From positions 121,033 to 185,032 of the forward strand of contig CAMLKK010000003.1 of assembly GCA_946480715.1 (NCBI GenBank): DNA of 64,000 bases, given 5' to 3'. This DNA is from an uncultured Bacteriovorax sp. Lineage in GTDB: Bacteria; Bdellovibrionota; Bacteriovoracia; Bacteriovoracales; Bacteriovoracaceae. Below, piece by piece: positions 26,917 to 35,097 of this stretch. The notes beneath the pieces were generated by a model that was not told the DNA's origin, searched no databases, and saw nothing but the letters and a program-made list of their open reading frames with translations. How positions within the stretch are numbered: the first letter of the stretch is position 1; each line of letters opens with the position of its first letter. Position numbers and translations under genes: made by a program.

Positions 26917-27258
26917 CTAATTTATAGGTGGTTTTTGATCGGAAAAAATGAAGGCAACTGAATAAGGTAATTTGTATTGAAAATCACTTTCACCACTTAT
27001 TGAGTAATGCGCCTGAAGTTGAGAATCTGAGATACAAACAAAATATTGATGACAAGTTAAACAATGATTACATTGGAGACATGTTTTACTTTTTTCGTAA
27101 TCGCTTTCAATGGCCACAACTGTGGAATTGATTTCAACTGAGGAAATGGATGTGAAAGTCTTTTTTGAATCAGTTGATTCCAGGGCACATGCGTAGTTCG
27201 AATAAATACTCGAAAATTGTGCAGCAATGCAAATCACAAACATAACAAAAAACTTCAT
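26917..27258 (-). CDS. small exported Cys-rich protein upstream of the czc operon
   Basis: Exported protein of 113 residues when started at ATG 27258, which gives the signal peptide MKFFVMFVICIAAQFSS. A GTG at 27288 would extend it by ten residues; neither has a good Shine-Dalgarno. The centre has six cysteines in CLQCNHCLTCHQYFVC, close-packed like a metal-binding knuckle. Small Cys- or His-rich exported proteins often head metal efflux operons, so a metal-binding or sensing role is plausible; I do not recognise the family. It ends 48 bases before czcC and is probably the first gene of the operon. Confidence 0.65.
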   Translation of the reverse strand: MKFFVMFVICIAAQFSSIYSNYACALESTDSKKTFTSISSVEINSTVVAIESDYEKSKTCLQCNHCLTCHQYFVCISDSQLQAHYSISGESDFQYKLPYSVAFIFSDQKPPIN

Positions 27259-27471
27259 ATCTATTTTTAACAAACTGAAGCCTTTCACGCAACTATGTAT
27301 AGCCGCTTTAAGTTAATTAATTACTAGTTATCCTCTGACGGGAAAAATTCCTCAATTATAAAAGAATTTTTTCAAACTATTATTTTCTCTTGAATAATAT
27401 CTGGCCGAATTCTTGCTTTCTACTAACATAATACGCGTTAGTTTTACCAACGCTTGAGAAGGAGAATTAAT

Positions 27472-28041
27472 ATGAAATTTGAATTAAAAAGCTTTCTCGT
27501 AACGGCCATGTTTTTGAGTCTTGCTACTGGCTGTAGTACCCAAGATCATGCAAACAATGAAAAGAGCTACTATCCTGCCGTGACAAACTCTCACAACATT
27601 CAAGAAGGAGAATACGCTGTTGTGCACTTTGAACAAGGTGATAATACGCTAACAGATGAGAGTAAAGCTAAACTTAAATCATTCGTTGAAAGTGCTCAGT
27701 ATGGTGGCAGAGACATTGAAAACATCAAAATACTTTCGTGGTCGGATGTCGATGCAAAAGCTGGAACAGCAACTGACTTCGATCGCTCAATTGCCAGTGA
27801 ACGAAGTGAAGCCATTGAAGAGTATTTAAAAGAAGATTTAAAAACTGGTGCAGACTACGCCAACATCAATATGGCCGAAAAACAAGCAATTCATGATGTT
27901 TTCAAATCAGAAGATTGGAAACGCCAACCATTCTCAAAAACTGAATCAAGAACTTTACCACAAGAAAATAACGACGAGGTTGCGAGCTTAATGGAAAACA
28001 ACAACTCTTCAAAAGCCTTAGTGGTTGTTGAGTATCAATAA
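27472..28041 (+). CDS. OmpA-like lipoprotein
   Basis: Lipoprotein of 189 residues; AAGGAG lies seven bases before ATG 27472, and the leader ends in the lipobox ATGC (the earlier in-frame start at 27454 is not needed). The segment YAVVHFEQGDNTLTDESKAKL followed by a variable helix and IKILSWSD resembles the peptidoglycan-binding OmpA C-terminal fold, in which a strand is followed by DNTLT/S and a helix. The usual Asp and Arg that grip diaminopimelate are only partly recognisable (SIASERSEAIEEYL keeps the Arg-containing helix). It may tether the outer membrane to the wall. The gene stands alone, divergent from the Cys-rich small gene. Confidence 0.75.
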   Translation: MKFELKSFLVTAMFLSLATGCSTQDHANNEKSYYPAVTNSHNIQEGEYAVVHFEQGDNTLTDESKAKLKSFVESAQYGGRDIENIKILSWSDVDAKAGTATDFDRSIASERSEAIEEYLKEDLKTGADYANINMAEKQAIHDVFKSEDWKRQPFSKTESRTLPQENNDEVASLMENNNSSKALVVVEYQ

Positions 28042-28074
28042 TTAAATTTAAACTTCTCTTCATTAGCAGTTCTG

Positions 28075-28100
28075 TGGGCCCATCATCGTGGGCTCTTTCA
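28075..28100 (+). terminator. weak terminator after the OmpA-like gene
   Basis: Stem TGGGCCCA/TGGGCTC with one G-U pair around TCATCG, followed by a short T-rich tail. Confidence 0.4.
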
Positions 28101-28125
28101 TTTGTATGCCTAGGTTGTTTTTTGT

Positions 28126-28154
28126 TTGACTAGCCAAACTTAGTGTGCTACTAA
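28126..28154 (+). promoter_or_regulatory. promoter of the flavin operon
   Basis: TTGACT (28126-28131), a 17-base spacer and TACTAA (28149-28154) fit a sigma-70 type promoter 32 bases before the ATG at 28186. An inverted repeat GTTTG/CAAAC (28124-28128 with 28135-28139) overlaps the -35 box and could be an operator. Confidence 0.5.
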
Positions 28155-28185
28155 GGCTTCCTAATAATAAAAGGAAGCTAATCAC

Positions 28186-29068
28186 ATGTTTTTAAACAAA
28201 AAAAATCGCTCTGCTTTGCGCTATCTCTTTTAATCTTTATGCTGGAGAAGATCTTCTAGGATTTATAAAAAGCGCAGAAACACTCCCTGAAAAGAGTTTT
28301 GAACTCTACCAAATAGGCACATACCGATTCGACAAGGGAGAAGGCCACTATAAATCATACGAAGCTAAAACTGAGATTGAATATGGGCTTACTAATAGCA
28401 CTAGCTTTTCAGCTGCTATTGTTGCTCAAAAGATAGAGAGGGATGGACTTGAAGTGGATGGCTATCTGCCAATGCAGAAGAATTCATCTTTCAATCTTTC
28501 CGGATACGAACTTGAAATAAAACACAATTTTTTAAGCCCATCAATTGAACCTATTGGATTATCGGTAAACTATTCCTTGGAACATAGTTGGAAAGATAAT
28601 CACTCTGGTCTCAGTAAAAAAACTACTTCATTCGGAGTAGACCTACTTCTGCAAAAATTCTTTCTCGAAGGAGAATTAGTTTGGCTTGGTTCGCTAGGAA
28701 CAGAATCTACTTACGCAGATCGAGGGAGTCTAATTGACCCACCACCGACTTTTGAATGGTCTACAAGTCCTGAAGTTGAGTTAGAAATTAAACTTGGAAG
28801 CGGATTGAGTTACAGATTTATGCCTAATTGGTATGTCGGTGCTGAAGCTCTTTATGAGACTGAATTTGAAACAGAAGTTGGGCAAGAAAGATGGAGTTAT
28901 TTCGCAGGCCCCTCAATTCATTATGGGACGCAAACTTGGTGGGCCACAATTACATGGCTGTCTCAAATCAAAGGTGGCGGTGAAACCTACGCTGGACAAG
29001 ATGAAGATTACCATCTGATTGAAAAAACTAAACATGAAATTAAAGCTAAACTGGGGTTTAATTTCTAA
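28186..29068 (+). CDS. outer-membrane beta-barrel protein, frameshifted at an A8 tract in its signal peptide
   Basis: The ATG at 28186 (AAGGAAG eight bases upstream) opens a frame that stops at 28231. One base deleted from, or two added to, the run of eight A at 28198-28205 joins it to the long downstream frame. That gives an ideal signal peptide (MFLNKKIALLCAISFNLYA, then GEDLL) and a mature protein of about 270 residues. From 28196 to 29068 the second frame has no stop. The mature part alternates polar and aromatic residues like a barrel, has many Tyr and Trp, and ends in LGFNF with a terminal Phe as in outer-membrane proteins. It resembles barrels found beside FMN_bind and ApbE genes (I think DUF6662). 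A GTG at 28454 gives only an internal fragment. The stop overlaps the next ATG. Phase variation, slippage or sequence error are all possible. Confidence 0.75.
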
Positions 29069-29604
29069 TGAATTATTTAATTGGTAAAACTTCCGTGTTT
29101 GCAATGGCCATAGTCTCTTCTGCTTACGCTACTGAAAACATTTCAGTAGCACAGGCCCTAAAAGCCCTATTCGAATCTGCAGACAAATTTGAAAACTTAA
29201 AAATTTCATTTTCAAGTGAAGAGAAAGATTTAATTAAAGACTTTTCAGGGGCACGACAAAAAAATTCCACCATTGAAGGTTGGAAAGCTTACAGTAACAA
29301 TACATTTCTAGGCTGGATCCTAATCGACGAAGTCATTGGCAAACACGAATACATAACGTTCGCCACTGCATTGACACAAACTGGAGAAGTAGCAGGTGTT
29401 GAAATTTTAGTCTATCGCGAAACTCACGGTCATGAAATCAAAAGGAAAGATTGGAGAGAGAAATTTAAAAAGAAAAAAATCACTGATCCCTTCAAGCTAA
29501 ACGTTGATATACCAAACATTAGTGGAGCGACTTTGTCTTCAAGAAATCTCACTGACGGTGTGAAGAGGATGCTAGCTATTCATAAAGTTGTATTGTCAAA
29601 ATGA
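29068..29604 (+). CDS. periplasmic FMN-binding-domain protein (ApbE substrate)
   Basis: Exported protein of 178 residues (signal peptide cut after SSAYA). The C-terminal part is an FMN_bind domain: the block FKLNVDIPNISGATLSSRNLTDGVKR contains SGAT, the motif in which ApbE attaches FMN to the Thr through a phosphodiester. Upstream strands GWILIDEVIGKHEYITFATAL and GEVAGVEILVYRETHG are typical of the domain in RnfG and NqrC. Only one such domain is present and no membrane anchor remains after cleavage, so it is likely a soluble periplasmic flavoprotein. It overlaps the barrel gene by one base and the apbE gene by four. Confidence 0.9.
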   Translation: MNYLIGKTSVFAMAIVSSAYATENISVAQALKALFESADKFENLKISFSSEEKDLIKDFSGARQKNSTIEGWKAYSNNTFLGWILIDEVIGKHEYITFATALTQTGEVAGVEILVYRETHGHEIKRKDWREKFKKKKITDPFKLNVDIPNISGATLSSRNLTDGVKRMLAIHKVVLSK

Positions 29605-30407
29605 TAAAGCTCCACCGTAGAGTTAAGCCAATCTTCGGAACATTCGTATCGATCGAAATCGCTAAGGATGATAGTAAAATTTTCAATGAAGCCTTCAGTG
29701 AAATGATGTCGATACATCAATTGTTGTCACTGCACTCTTCTTCAAGTGAATTAAGTCAGATTAATTCGTCATATGGATCACCTATATTTTTGAATAAACA
29801 TTCATACAAAGTTTTAGAGCTTGCCCAACACATGATGCGTGAAAGCGATGGTTTTTTTGATGTAACCATAGGGAGAATGCTTCAAGATCGGAGAATTATT
29901 CCAATGCATGCAGGACAGAATCAGAATGAATCTCATGGAAGTTGGTCGGACATAGAGCTGCAAGATGGATTTTGTTTTCTGAAAAAGCCTTTAACAATAA
30001 CTTTGGATGGAATTGCTAAAGGTTTCGCTGTTGATTTAGCAATCGCTTATTTAGAAAAAAAAGGAATCACAAGAGGGATTATAAATGCGGGCGGTGATCT
30101 TCGAATATTTGGCGATATACGCTTACCTCTTCATGTTAGAACAAAACACGACATTCAATTTATTGGAGAGTTCGAAAAAATTTCTATCGCTAGTTCAAGA
30201 TATTCTAATAAAAAATCCAAATTCTTCCCTGGGATGATAATGAGTCAAAGTAATAAAGGTCTAAAGAATAAACTCTGGACAGTATCAGCAGATGAAGCTT
30301 GGAGAGCCGATGCTCTCACTAAAGTCGCTGCAACAGCGCCAGATCATAAAAGAGAATACTTATTTGAAAAACTGAAAGGGAAAATTATACATACGAGCAG
30401 TTTATGA
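29601..30407 (+). CDS. apbE: FAD:protein FMN transferase (ApbE)
   Basis: Transfers FMN from FAD to a Thr in SGAT motifs of extracytoplasmic proteins; the obvious substrate is the product of 29068-29604, whose gene it overlaps. The 268 residues show the family blocks: FGTFVSIE near the start, SDGFFDVTIG, the FAD/Mg site LDGIAKGFAVDLA, INAGGDLR, and SADEAWRADALTKVA near the C-terminus. No clear signal peptide or lipobox is visible at this start (MIKLHRRVKP), which is shorter than the usual exported ApbE, so its compartment is uncertain. Confidence 0.93.
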   Translation: MIKLHRRVKPIFGTFVSIEIAKDDSKIFNEAFSEMMSIHQLLSLHSSSSELSQINSSYGSPIFLNKHSYKVLELAQHMMRESDGFFDVTIGRMLQDRRIIPMHAGQNQNESHGSWSDIELQDGFCFLKKPLTITLDGIAKGFAVDLAIAYLEKKGITRGIINAGGDLRIFGDIRLPLHVRTKHDIQFIGEFEKISIASSRYSNKKSKFFPGMIMSQSNKGLKNKLWTVSADEAWRADALTKVAATAPDHKREYLFEKLKGKIIHTSSL

Positions 30408-30829
30408 AAGGATATCCAACCTGGTTTAGTTCAAAATTTATTTCGTATTCAATGTTTTTTCTTATTCTCACTGGGATGTTTCTCATTCCCGGAGTCCTTG
30501 AAATTCAACTTGAGCAAAATGTTCCATGGAGGCTAACTGGTGGGGCAAGATTATTTACTACAGCGGTTCACGTGATAGTTTCCTACTTCGTACTCATGCT
30601 TACTGGCTCATTGTGGAGCATTCACATGCGAAGAGAATGGCGAAGATCGAAGAAGAGAATAAGCGGAATACTAGTTGGTGTTATTTTAATTTTACTAAGC
30701 ATAAGCGCTATTAGCTTATTGTATTCTGGTAACGATCAAATCCAATTTTTTTCAAGCCTCGGACATTCAATTCTGGGGATTACTTTCTTAGTAATATACC
30801 CCATACACCTTTACTTGAAATCAGAATAA
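30404..30829 (+). CDS. four-helix membrane protein with two His pairs, possible di-haem b
   Basis: Inner-membrane protein of 141 residues with four hydrophobic helices (about 12-30, 50-70, 87-107, 118-137). Helix 2 carries His56 and His74 at its ends (spacing 18) and helix 4 carries His121 and His135 (spacing 14). Such His pairs on two helices are what would be needed to hold two b-type haems across a membrane. The loop after helix 2 is strongly basic (MRREWRRSKKR), placing that side in the cytoplasm. It overlaps apbE by four bases and is the last gene of the flavin operon, so it could feed electrons from the quinone pool or cytoplasm to the periplasmic flavoprotein. Haem binding is inference from His placement only. 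Confidence 0.8.
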   Translation: MKGYPTWFSSKFISYSMFFLILTGMFLIPGVLEIQLEQNVPWRLTGGARLFTTAVHVIVSYFVLMLTGSLWSIHMRREWRRSKKRISGILVGVILILLSISAISLLYSGNDQIQFFSSLGHSILGITFLVIYPIHLYLKSE

Positions 30830-30854
30830 AAAAAGGCCTGCATTTCTGCAGGCC
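30828..30854 (-). terminator. terminator of the porin-like gene
   Basis: Perfect eight-base stem GGCCTGCA/TGCAGGCC with a TTTC loop (30835-30854) and seven As to its left, that is a T run for the minus-strand gene ending at 30884. The plus-strand side has no proper T run. Confidence 0.85.
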
Positions 30855-30883
30855 CATTTAAAATCTAAAAAATCATTTTTGGA

Positions 30884-31921
30884 TTAAAGAGCAAGAGACC
30901 ATTTAACGCCAGCGTAGATCATATCTGTTTCGATAGTTCTTGGAGCTGCACCTGTTGAATCTTTTGATTCAGAAGTGTTGTACACAACGTGGTATCTCAT
31001 TGCTTCGTCTTTGTTTGGAACATACTCAAGACCAACTTCGTACGCTGTTCTTTCTTGCTCTACTGCAGTTAAACCAGTAACAAGACCAAAAGAACCTTCG
31101 CCATCTTCTTTAATGTATTTTACGAACGGACGGAAGTTTTCGTGGTTGTAACGAACGTGTCCAACGATAGTTTTAAGTTCAGCGTCTGCAACTGCGCCTG
31201 ATGCATTAAGCCCACCCTTTTCGTTTGTTCTTGTAAGGTAATCAGCTTCAACAAGGAACATGTTCATATTGAACTGAACACCAGCTGCCATAAGGATGTC
31301 GTATTGACCCACGCGATCTGTACCAATTTTGTGGTAAGAAACGATTGGGTTGATCATGTTGTTCATAAGGTTACCATACCAAGCTAATCCAGACATTTTC
31401 TTGTCAGTTAACACAGTGTTGTCACTTTCTAAGTGTTGAGCGTAGAAAGTTTGATCTGCAACAGTGTAACCAAGAGTTAATCCAATTGCGTTGAATGGAG
31501 TGTTGAAATTGTAGCGAGAAACTAGATACATATCAGAAGAAGACCAATCGTTTTCCCGACCACCAATCAATACAGCTTGCTTACCAATAGTAGCTGTAAA
31601 TCCAGGACCGAATGATTTAGTGATGAAAGCTGTATCAACGAATTCAGTTAACTGAGAATTAGCTGCAACGCCATTTGCAGTTCTTAGAAAATTTAAAGTC
31701 ATTTCACCAGTAATAGTGTCATTGAACTTTGCTGTGTTTTTCCAGCGTAGGTAGTTTACTTGAAAATCACCCGAACTAGTTTCAGTTTTTGTAGCGCCAA
31801 CTTTTGTTTCTGTTTTAGCGTTTTCATAATCGAAACGAGCGATGATTTTTGATTCTGATTCAACAGCGGCCATTGCTGAAGAAGCTAGAAACGCAGAGGC
31901 AATTAATACTTTTAACTTCAT
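30884..31921 (-). CDS. porin-like outer-membrane beta-barrel protein
   Basis: Outer-membrane protein of 345 residues. ATG 31921 has AGGAGA four bases upstream and a textbook signal peptide (MKLKVLIASAFLASSAMA). The mature protein is a series of alternating amphipathic strands with turns (FQVNYLRWKNTAKFND, GFTATIGKQAVLIGG, YAQHLESDN, VRYNHENFRPFVKYIKED), as in 14-18-strand porins. No cysteine is obvious. The last strand IYAGVKWSLAL ends in Leu rather than the usual Phe. The short-turn layout and the GKQ-V--GG-END pattern resemble phosphate-selective or general porins, but the substrate is unknown. Codon choice is strongly biased, hinting at abundant expression. Confidence 0.85.
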   Translation of the reverse strand: MKLKVLIASAFLASSAMAAVESESKIIARFDYENAKTETKVGATKTETSSGDFQVNYLRWKNTAKFNDTITGEMTLNFLRTANGVAANSQLTEFVDTAFITKSFGPGFTATIGKQAVLIGGRENDWSSSDMYLVSRYNFNTPFNAIGLTLGYTVADQTFYAQHLESDNTVLTDKKMSGLAWYGNLMNNMINPIVSYHKIGTDRVGQYDILMAAGVQFNMNMFLVEADYLTRTNEKGGLNASGAVADAELKTIVGHVRYNHENFRPFVKYIKEDGEGSFGLVTGLTAVEQERTAYEVGLEYVPNKDEAMRYHVVYNTSESKDSTGAAPRTIETDMIYAGVKWSLAL

Positions 31922-32027
31922 GTTCTCTCCTAGAGATGCAGTAAAAAAAAAATTAAACATTACAAATAAGTTTGTGGGCAGATTTTGCCTGAGTCAAACA
32001 AAATGTAATAAAAGACGTCATTTTTTT

Positions 32028-32564
32028 TTAGCGCTTGATCGTCACTTTTTCGATTTTCACATCTTTTAAAGGACGATCGCCTGGTCCTACAGAAGTTTTT
32101 CCTATCGCTGAAACAACATCCATTCCACTAGTCACTTTACCAAAAACAGTGTGGCGACCATCAAGATGTGGAGTTGGTACGAGTGTAATAAAAAATTGAG
32201 AGCCGTTAGTTCCTGGACCAGCGTTGGCCATTGAAAGAATTCCAGGGCCACTATGTTTTAGAGCAGGATTGAATTCGTCTTTGAATCTATAACCTGGTCC
32301 ACCTCTTCCTGAACCTTCAGGACATCCACCTTGGATCATGAAACGATCGATGACTCTGTGGAAAACAAGACCGTCATAAAAAGGACCACTTTTTGAAGTT
32401 TCTTGTCTGCCTTCAGCAAGGTTAACGAAGTTCCATACTGTCTCTGGACATTCTTTGGCAAAAAGTTCGACTTCGAATTCTCCCATTGATGTTGTGAAGA
32501 CTGCCGTTAAACGATCCAAATCTTCCTTATACTCACTTTTTTTTGCTCCACCTAATCCGAACAT
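32028..32564 (-). CDS. peptidyl-prolyl cis-trans isomerase, cyclophilin type
   Basis: Cytosolic cyclophilin of 178 residues that speeds proline isomerisation during folding. AAGGAG precedes the ATG. The catalytic block [13 protein letters not shown] carries Arg70, Phe75 and Gln78. [27 protein letters not shown] provides the rest of the binding groove, including the His of LDGRH. There is no signal peptide. A 20-residue charged N-terminal extension precedes the domain. It follows the lipoprotein gene by 12 bases and is last in a three-gene operon. Confidence 0.95.
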   Translation of the reverse strand: MFGLGGAKKSEYKEDLDRLTAVFTTSMGEFEVELFAKECPETVWNFVNLAEGRQETSKSGPFYDGLVFHRVIDRFMIQGGCPEGSGRGGPGYRFKDEFNPALKHSGPGILSMANAGPGTNGSQFFITLVPTPHLDGRHTVFGKVTSGMDVVSAIGKTSVGPGDRPLKDVKIEKVTIKR

Positions 32565-32576
32565 GTAAGACTCCTT

Positions 32577-33323
32577 TTAATAGTTCATTATTTTATAGGT
32601 TCCAGTTATGTCTTGAACTGGTCCTTTAATTGATTGTCCGTAAAAATACAATTTTTGTTCTGGTTTAAAAAACACATCTACATTTACATGTAGATTAGGT
32701 TTCTTTTGCCCTTTGGAATCGTAGATAGAAAACAACTCAGCACTGATTGATTTAATATTAGTTTCGGAAAATCTTTTTTCCAGATCAGCTTTCGTCAAAC
32801 AAGCCGAGACGAGAACAGGAACACCTTCATCATGTACAGAAGAGTTAAGAAAATCTTTGAGCTTTTGTTCGCGAGCACTGTCTGCAATTGTTTCATCAAC
32901 CCAAATAAGGTGAATGCGTTTGAAATCGGGAAGATTTGTGAAGTTAATTTTACTTCCCACTTTTTCACTCGCTTTAAAGAAAATGTTTTCATCTTCTTTT
33001 AGTGTGAGTGAATCTTTTGACTGCGCTTTTTTAGCCGCTAGATATTCTTCATTAAAAGAACCTTGAACCTGAAGAGCTTCAAAAAAACTCAAAGAGTAAC
33101 TTTTCATAAGTGCATCGATATCGAAGTAGCGGAGACCTTTTGTTCTAAAACATCCACCTGACTGACTAAAATTGGCCCATTCAGGAATATCAGGTAAAAA
33201 GTAACGTTCGATGCCCGTTGAGACGTAATACTCTTCAACTGATCGTGGTTTTAGCCCTGTCGTTGTAGAACAGGCCAGTTGAGTGAAGAGAAAGACAGCG
33301 AAAAGAATTTTTTTAAGTGTCAT
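32577..33323 (-). CDS. lipoprotein of unknown function
   Basis: Lipoprotein of 248 residues with a type II leader MTLKKILFAVFLFTQLAC (lipid-bearing Cys18). The mature part is mixed alpha/beta, contains one internal pair of cysteines (GGCF and SACL), and ends in beta strands (KLYFYGQSIKGPVQDITGTYKIM). No family recognised. Its start overlaps the stop of the FAD oxidoreductase gene by four bases (ATGA), so the two are translationally coupled, and the cyclophilin gene follows 12 bases after. Confidence 0.78.
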   Translation of the reverse strand: MTLKKILFAVFLFTQLACSTTTGLKPRSVEEYYVSTGIERYFLPDIPEWANFSQSGGCFRTKGLRYFDIDALMKSYSLSFFEALQVQGSFNEEYLAAKKAQSKDSLTLKEDENIFFKASEKVGSKINFTNLPDFKRIHLIWVDETIADSAREQKLKDFLNSSVHDEGVPVLVSACLTKADLEKRFSETNIKSISAELFSIYDSKGQKKPNLHVNVDVFFKPEQKLYFYGQSIKGPVQDITGTYKIMNY

Positions 33324-34519
33324 GATTCTGCTTTCTTAAAATAGTTCATCAGGCTTTGTTCAATCTCATTGATCATCGCAAGGCCTGCATCCAATGTTGA
33401 AGCATCCAACTGAAAAAATCCTGGCTCCTCGGCCATCAATCCTTTTCCTATTGAATCTTTTTCCACTCCCCTGGCCACACAAATAAAATCAGCAGCGAGA
33501 GTTTGGAGATATTCAGAACCAACAACTTCTCTAAAAGGAGCTGATTCAATTGTCGCGAAAATCCCTTCTCTATCCAGAAGGCGATCTACTGAAGTGACAT
33601 CATAACCTTCGTAAAAAAGAATTTTAGGTTGAGGTTCAACAGGTTTAGCGATTTTTAATTTTATGTGATCTTCAAGATCGCGCCACTTGCGCAGTTCTGT
33701 TTCAAACGCTGCTTTATCTTCTTCAAAGGTTTCTTCAACATCTTTAAAAAGCTGGCGACATGAATAATCGAGTGCATCTTTATGATTTAAACTTAAACGA
33801 TCATAAGTCACCAAATGCAATTGATTTTTCGGCGAACTCATTAACCATTCTTTTAATTTTAAGAGTGCAACTTTTCCATCTCTACCTTCTCCCACTAATA
33901 CTATGGAAGATGTTTTATCATCAAAAGTTTTTTTGACGATGTCATTCTGATAAAGAATGAGACCAGAGCTCTGCAAATTATTTTCATTCAGAGCAAGAGC
34001 TAAGCCTGCTCCCATGGGATTTGGCTTCTTTCCTAGTCCTGTTGCTTCTATCACAACATCGAAGTCTTCAAAGCTCTCAACAGGTTTGTGGAGCGATTCA
34101 ATGACTTCTTTTCCTAGTTGCTTAAACATCTCTGGATTTTCTTCAACTTGTTTAAGAATTGATTCCTGAGGATTGAGTGAAAAAATGACACGAAAGAGAT
34201 CATGTAATCGCGACTTGCCCTTGATGAATTCACCAGGGTGAATAAATCGTTTATGCACGCGCAGTACATCGCCTTGTCTGGAAATGCCATTGGCTTCAAT
34301 TTGTTTCACAAGATCGATTAATTCCGTTTGGACGAAATTTTTCAAAGTTGTTTTTTGATTTTTGTAAGTTGTTTCCAGGTCGGGAAGCTCTTCAGCGAGA
34401 GTTCGAATATTTCCACCAAGTGGAGATCTTTGAAAAAGAACTGTGTAGGCGCCGAGGTCGTCGAAATGTTTAGCGGCAAGGAGAGCAAGAGGGCCGGAGC
34501 CAATAACGGCAATTTTCAT
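33320..34519 (-). CDS. FAD/NAD(P)-dependent oxidoreductase, pyridine-nucleotide-disulfide-like
   Basis: Cytosolic flavoprotein of 399 residues. It begins with a dinucleotide-binding Rossmann motif GSGPLALLAAKHF, preceded by the strand KIAVI. A second nucleotide-binding-like strand appears as SSIVLVGEGRDGKVAL (about 200-215), and VVIEATGLG is the typical ATG motif before the FAD domain closes. No CxxC redox pair or haem site is present, so it is a monooxygenase- or reductase-like member of unknown substrate. It is the first gene of the operon with the lipoprotein and cyclophilin. A perfect 12-bp hairpin ends exactly at its start codon (see 34520-34551). Confidence 0.8.
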   Translation of the reverse strand: MKIAVIGSGPLALLAAKHFDDLGAYTVLFQRSPLGGNIRTLAEELPDLETTYKNQKTTLKNFVQTELIDLVKQIEANGISRQGDVLRVHKRFIHPGEFIKGKSRLHDLFRVIFSLNPQESILKQVEENPEMFKQLGKEVIESLHKPVESFEDFDVVIEATGLGKKPNPMGAGLALALNENNLQSSGLILYQNDIVKKTFDDKTSSIVLVGEGRDGKVALLKLKEWLMSSPKNQLHLVTYDRLSLNHKDALDYSCRQLFKDVEETFEEDKAAFETELRKWRDLEDHIKLKIAKPVEPQPKILFYEGYDVTSVDRLLDREGIFATIESAPFREVVGSEYLQTLAADFICVARGVEKDSIGKGLMAEEPGFFQLDASTLDAGLAMINEIEQSLMNYFKKAES

Positions 34520-34551
34520 AGATTTGTACTCCCAAAACAGAGTACAAATCT
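34520..34551 (-). promoter_or_regulatory. perfect 12-bp hairpin abutting the oxidoreductase start codon
   Basis: AGATTTGTACTC and its exact complement GAGTACAAATCT are separated by eight bases; the second arm touches the ATG at 34519. The only Shine-Dalgarno candidate, GGGAG, lies partly in the loop and partly in the second arm, so the fold would limit translation. No T run follows, so it is not an ordinary terminator. It could instead be a palindromic repressor site. Confidence 0.6.
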
Positions 34552-34579
34552 AACATAATTATCATAGAAGTGGCATCAA

Positions 34580-35038
34580 TTACTTGAAATAGACCTTAGT
34601 GTCACCCTTATCAATGGCAGAGTGCTCAGCAAACTTGTAGATGAAGTCGATGAAACTTTGCATAGCTTCAAATGTAGGCACTGATTTATCGAACTCACAT
34701 CCGTATTGCATGTAAGTATTTCCATCCTTTCCTACAACTTCCTTCGAGTGACGCACGTTCATGATCACTGGGATGTAAGATTTATCAGTGAAATACATTC
34801 TCATGTTCACTTCAAAGTCTTGAGGAAGTTTCTTATCTGTTGGTGACCAAGGAACTTGGAATGAACATCCGTCCCCTGCAATATCGACCATCATGACAGG
34901 ATAAATTGAACCATTGTCATCGATGACTGAATAAGCGCCAAGAAAATTTTGAAACACGATACGGTTAAAGGCACGGCGTTTTTGCTCAATTGTTTCAGCT
35001 TTTTTCTTGTTGAAATCGAGTACTTTAAATTCAGACAT
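34580..35038 (-). CDS. PilZ-domain protein
   Basis: Cytosolic protein of 152 residues, probably a c-di-GMP effector. ATG 35038 has GGAG six bases upstream; starts at 35050 (GTG) and 35044 would overlap that site. The PilZ signature is present in part: RxxxR within RRAFNR, and VDIAGDGCSF at the place of D-x-S-x-x-G, with Ala instead of Ser. The following strands (VNMRMYFTDKSYIPVIMNVRHSKEV and MQYGCEFD) match the barrel. The Ser loss leaves ligand binding uncertain. It lies 59 bases downstream of rsgA on the same strand. Confidence 0.8.
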   Translation of the reverse strand: MSEFKVLDFNKKKAETIEQKRRAFNRIVFQNFLGAYSVIDDNGSIYPVMMVDIAGDGCSFQVPWSPTDKKLPQDFEVNMRMYFTDKSYIPVIMNVRHSKEVVGKDGNTYMQYGCEFDKSVPTFEAMQSFIDFIYKFAEHSAIDKGDTKVYFK

Positions 35039-35097
35039 ATTCATCTCCACGGCAGTTGGATTAACTACTGCTTTATCGGACGATGAAGATGTTTAGT

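Noticed and set aside
28454..29068. Independent gene starting at GTG 28454
   Set aside because: The same frame is open far upstream to 28196 and joins a signal peptide by a one-base shift; the GTG lacks a ribosome-binding site and would begin inside a barrel strand.
31992..31997. TTGACT as -35 box of the porin-like gene
   Set aside because: No acceptable -10 hexamer at 16-19 bases; not listed as a promoter.
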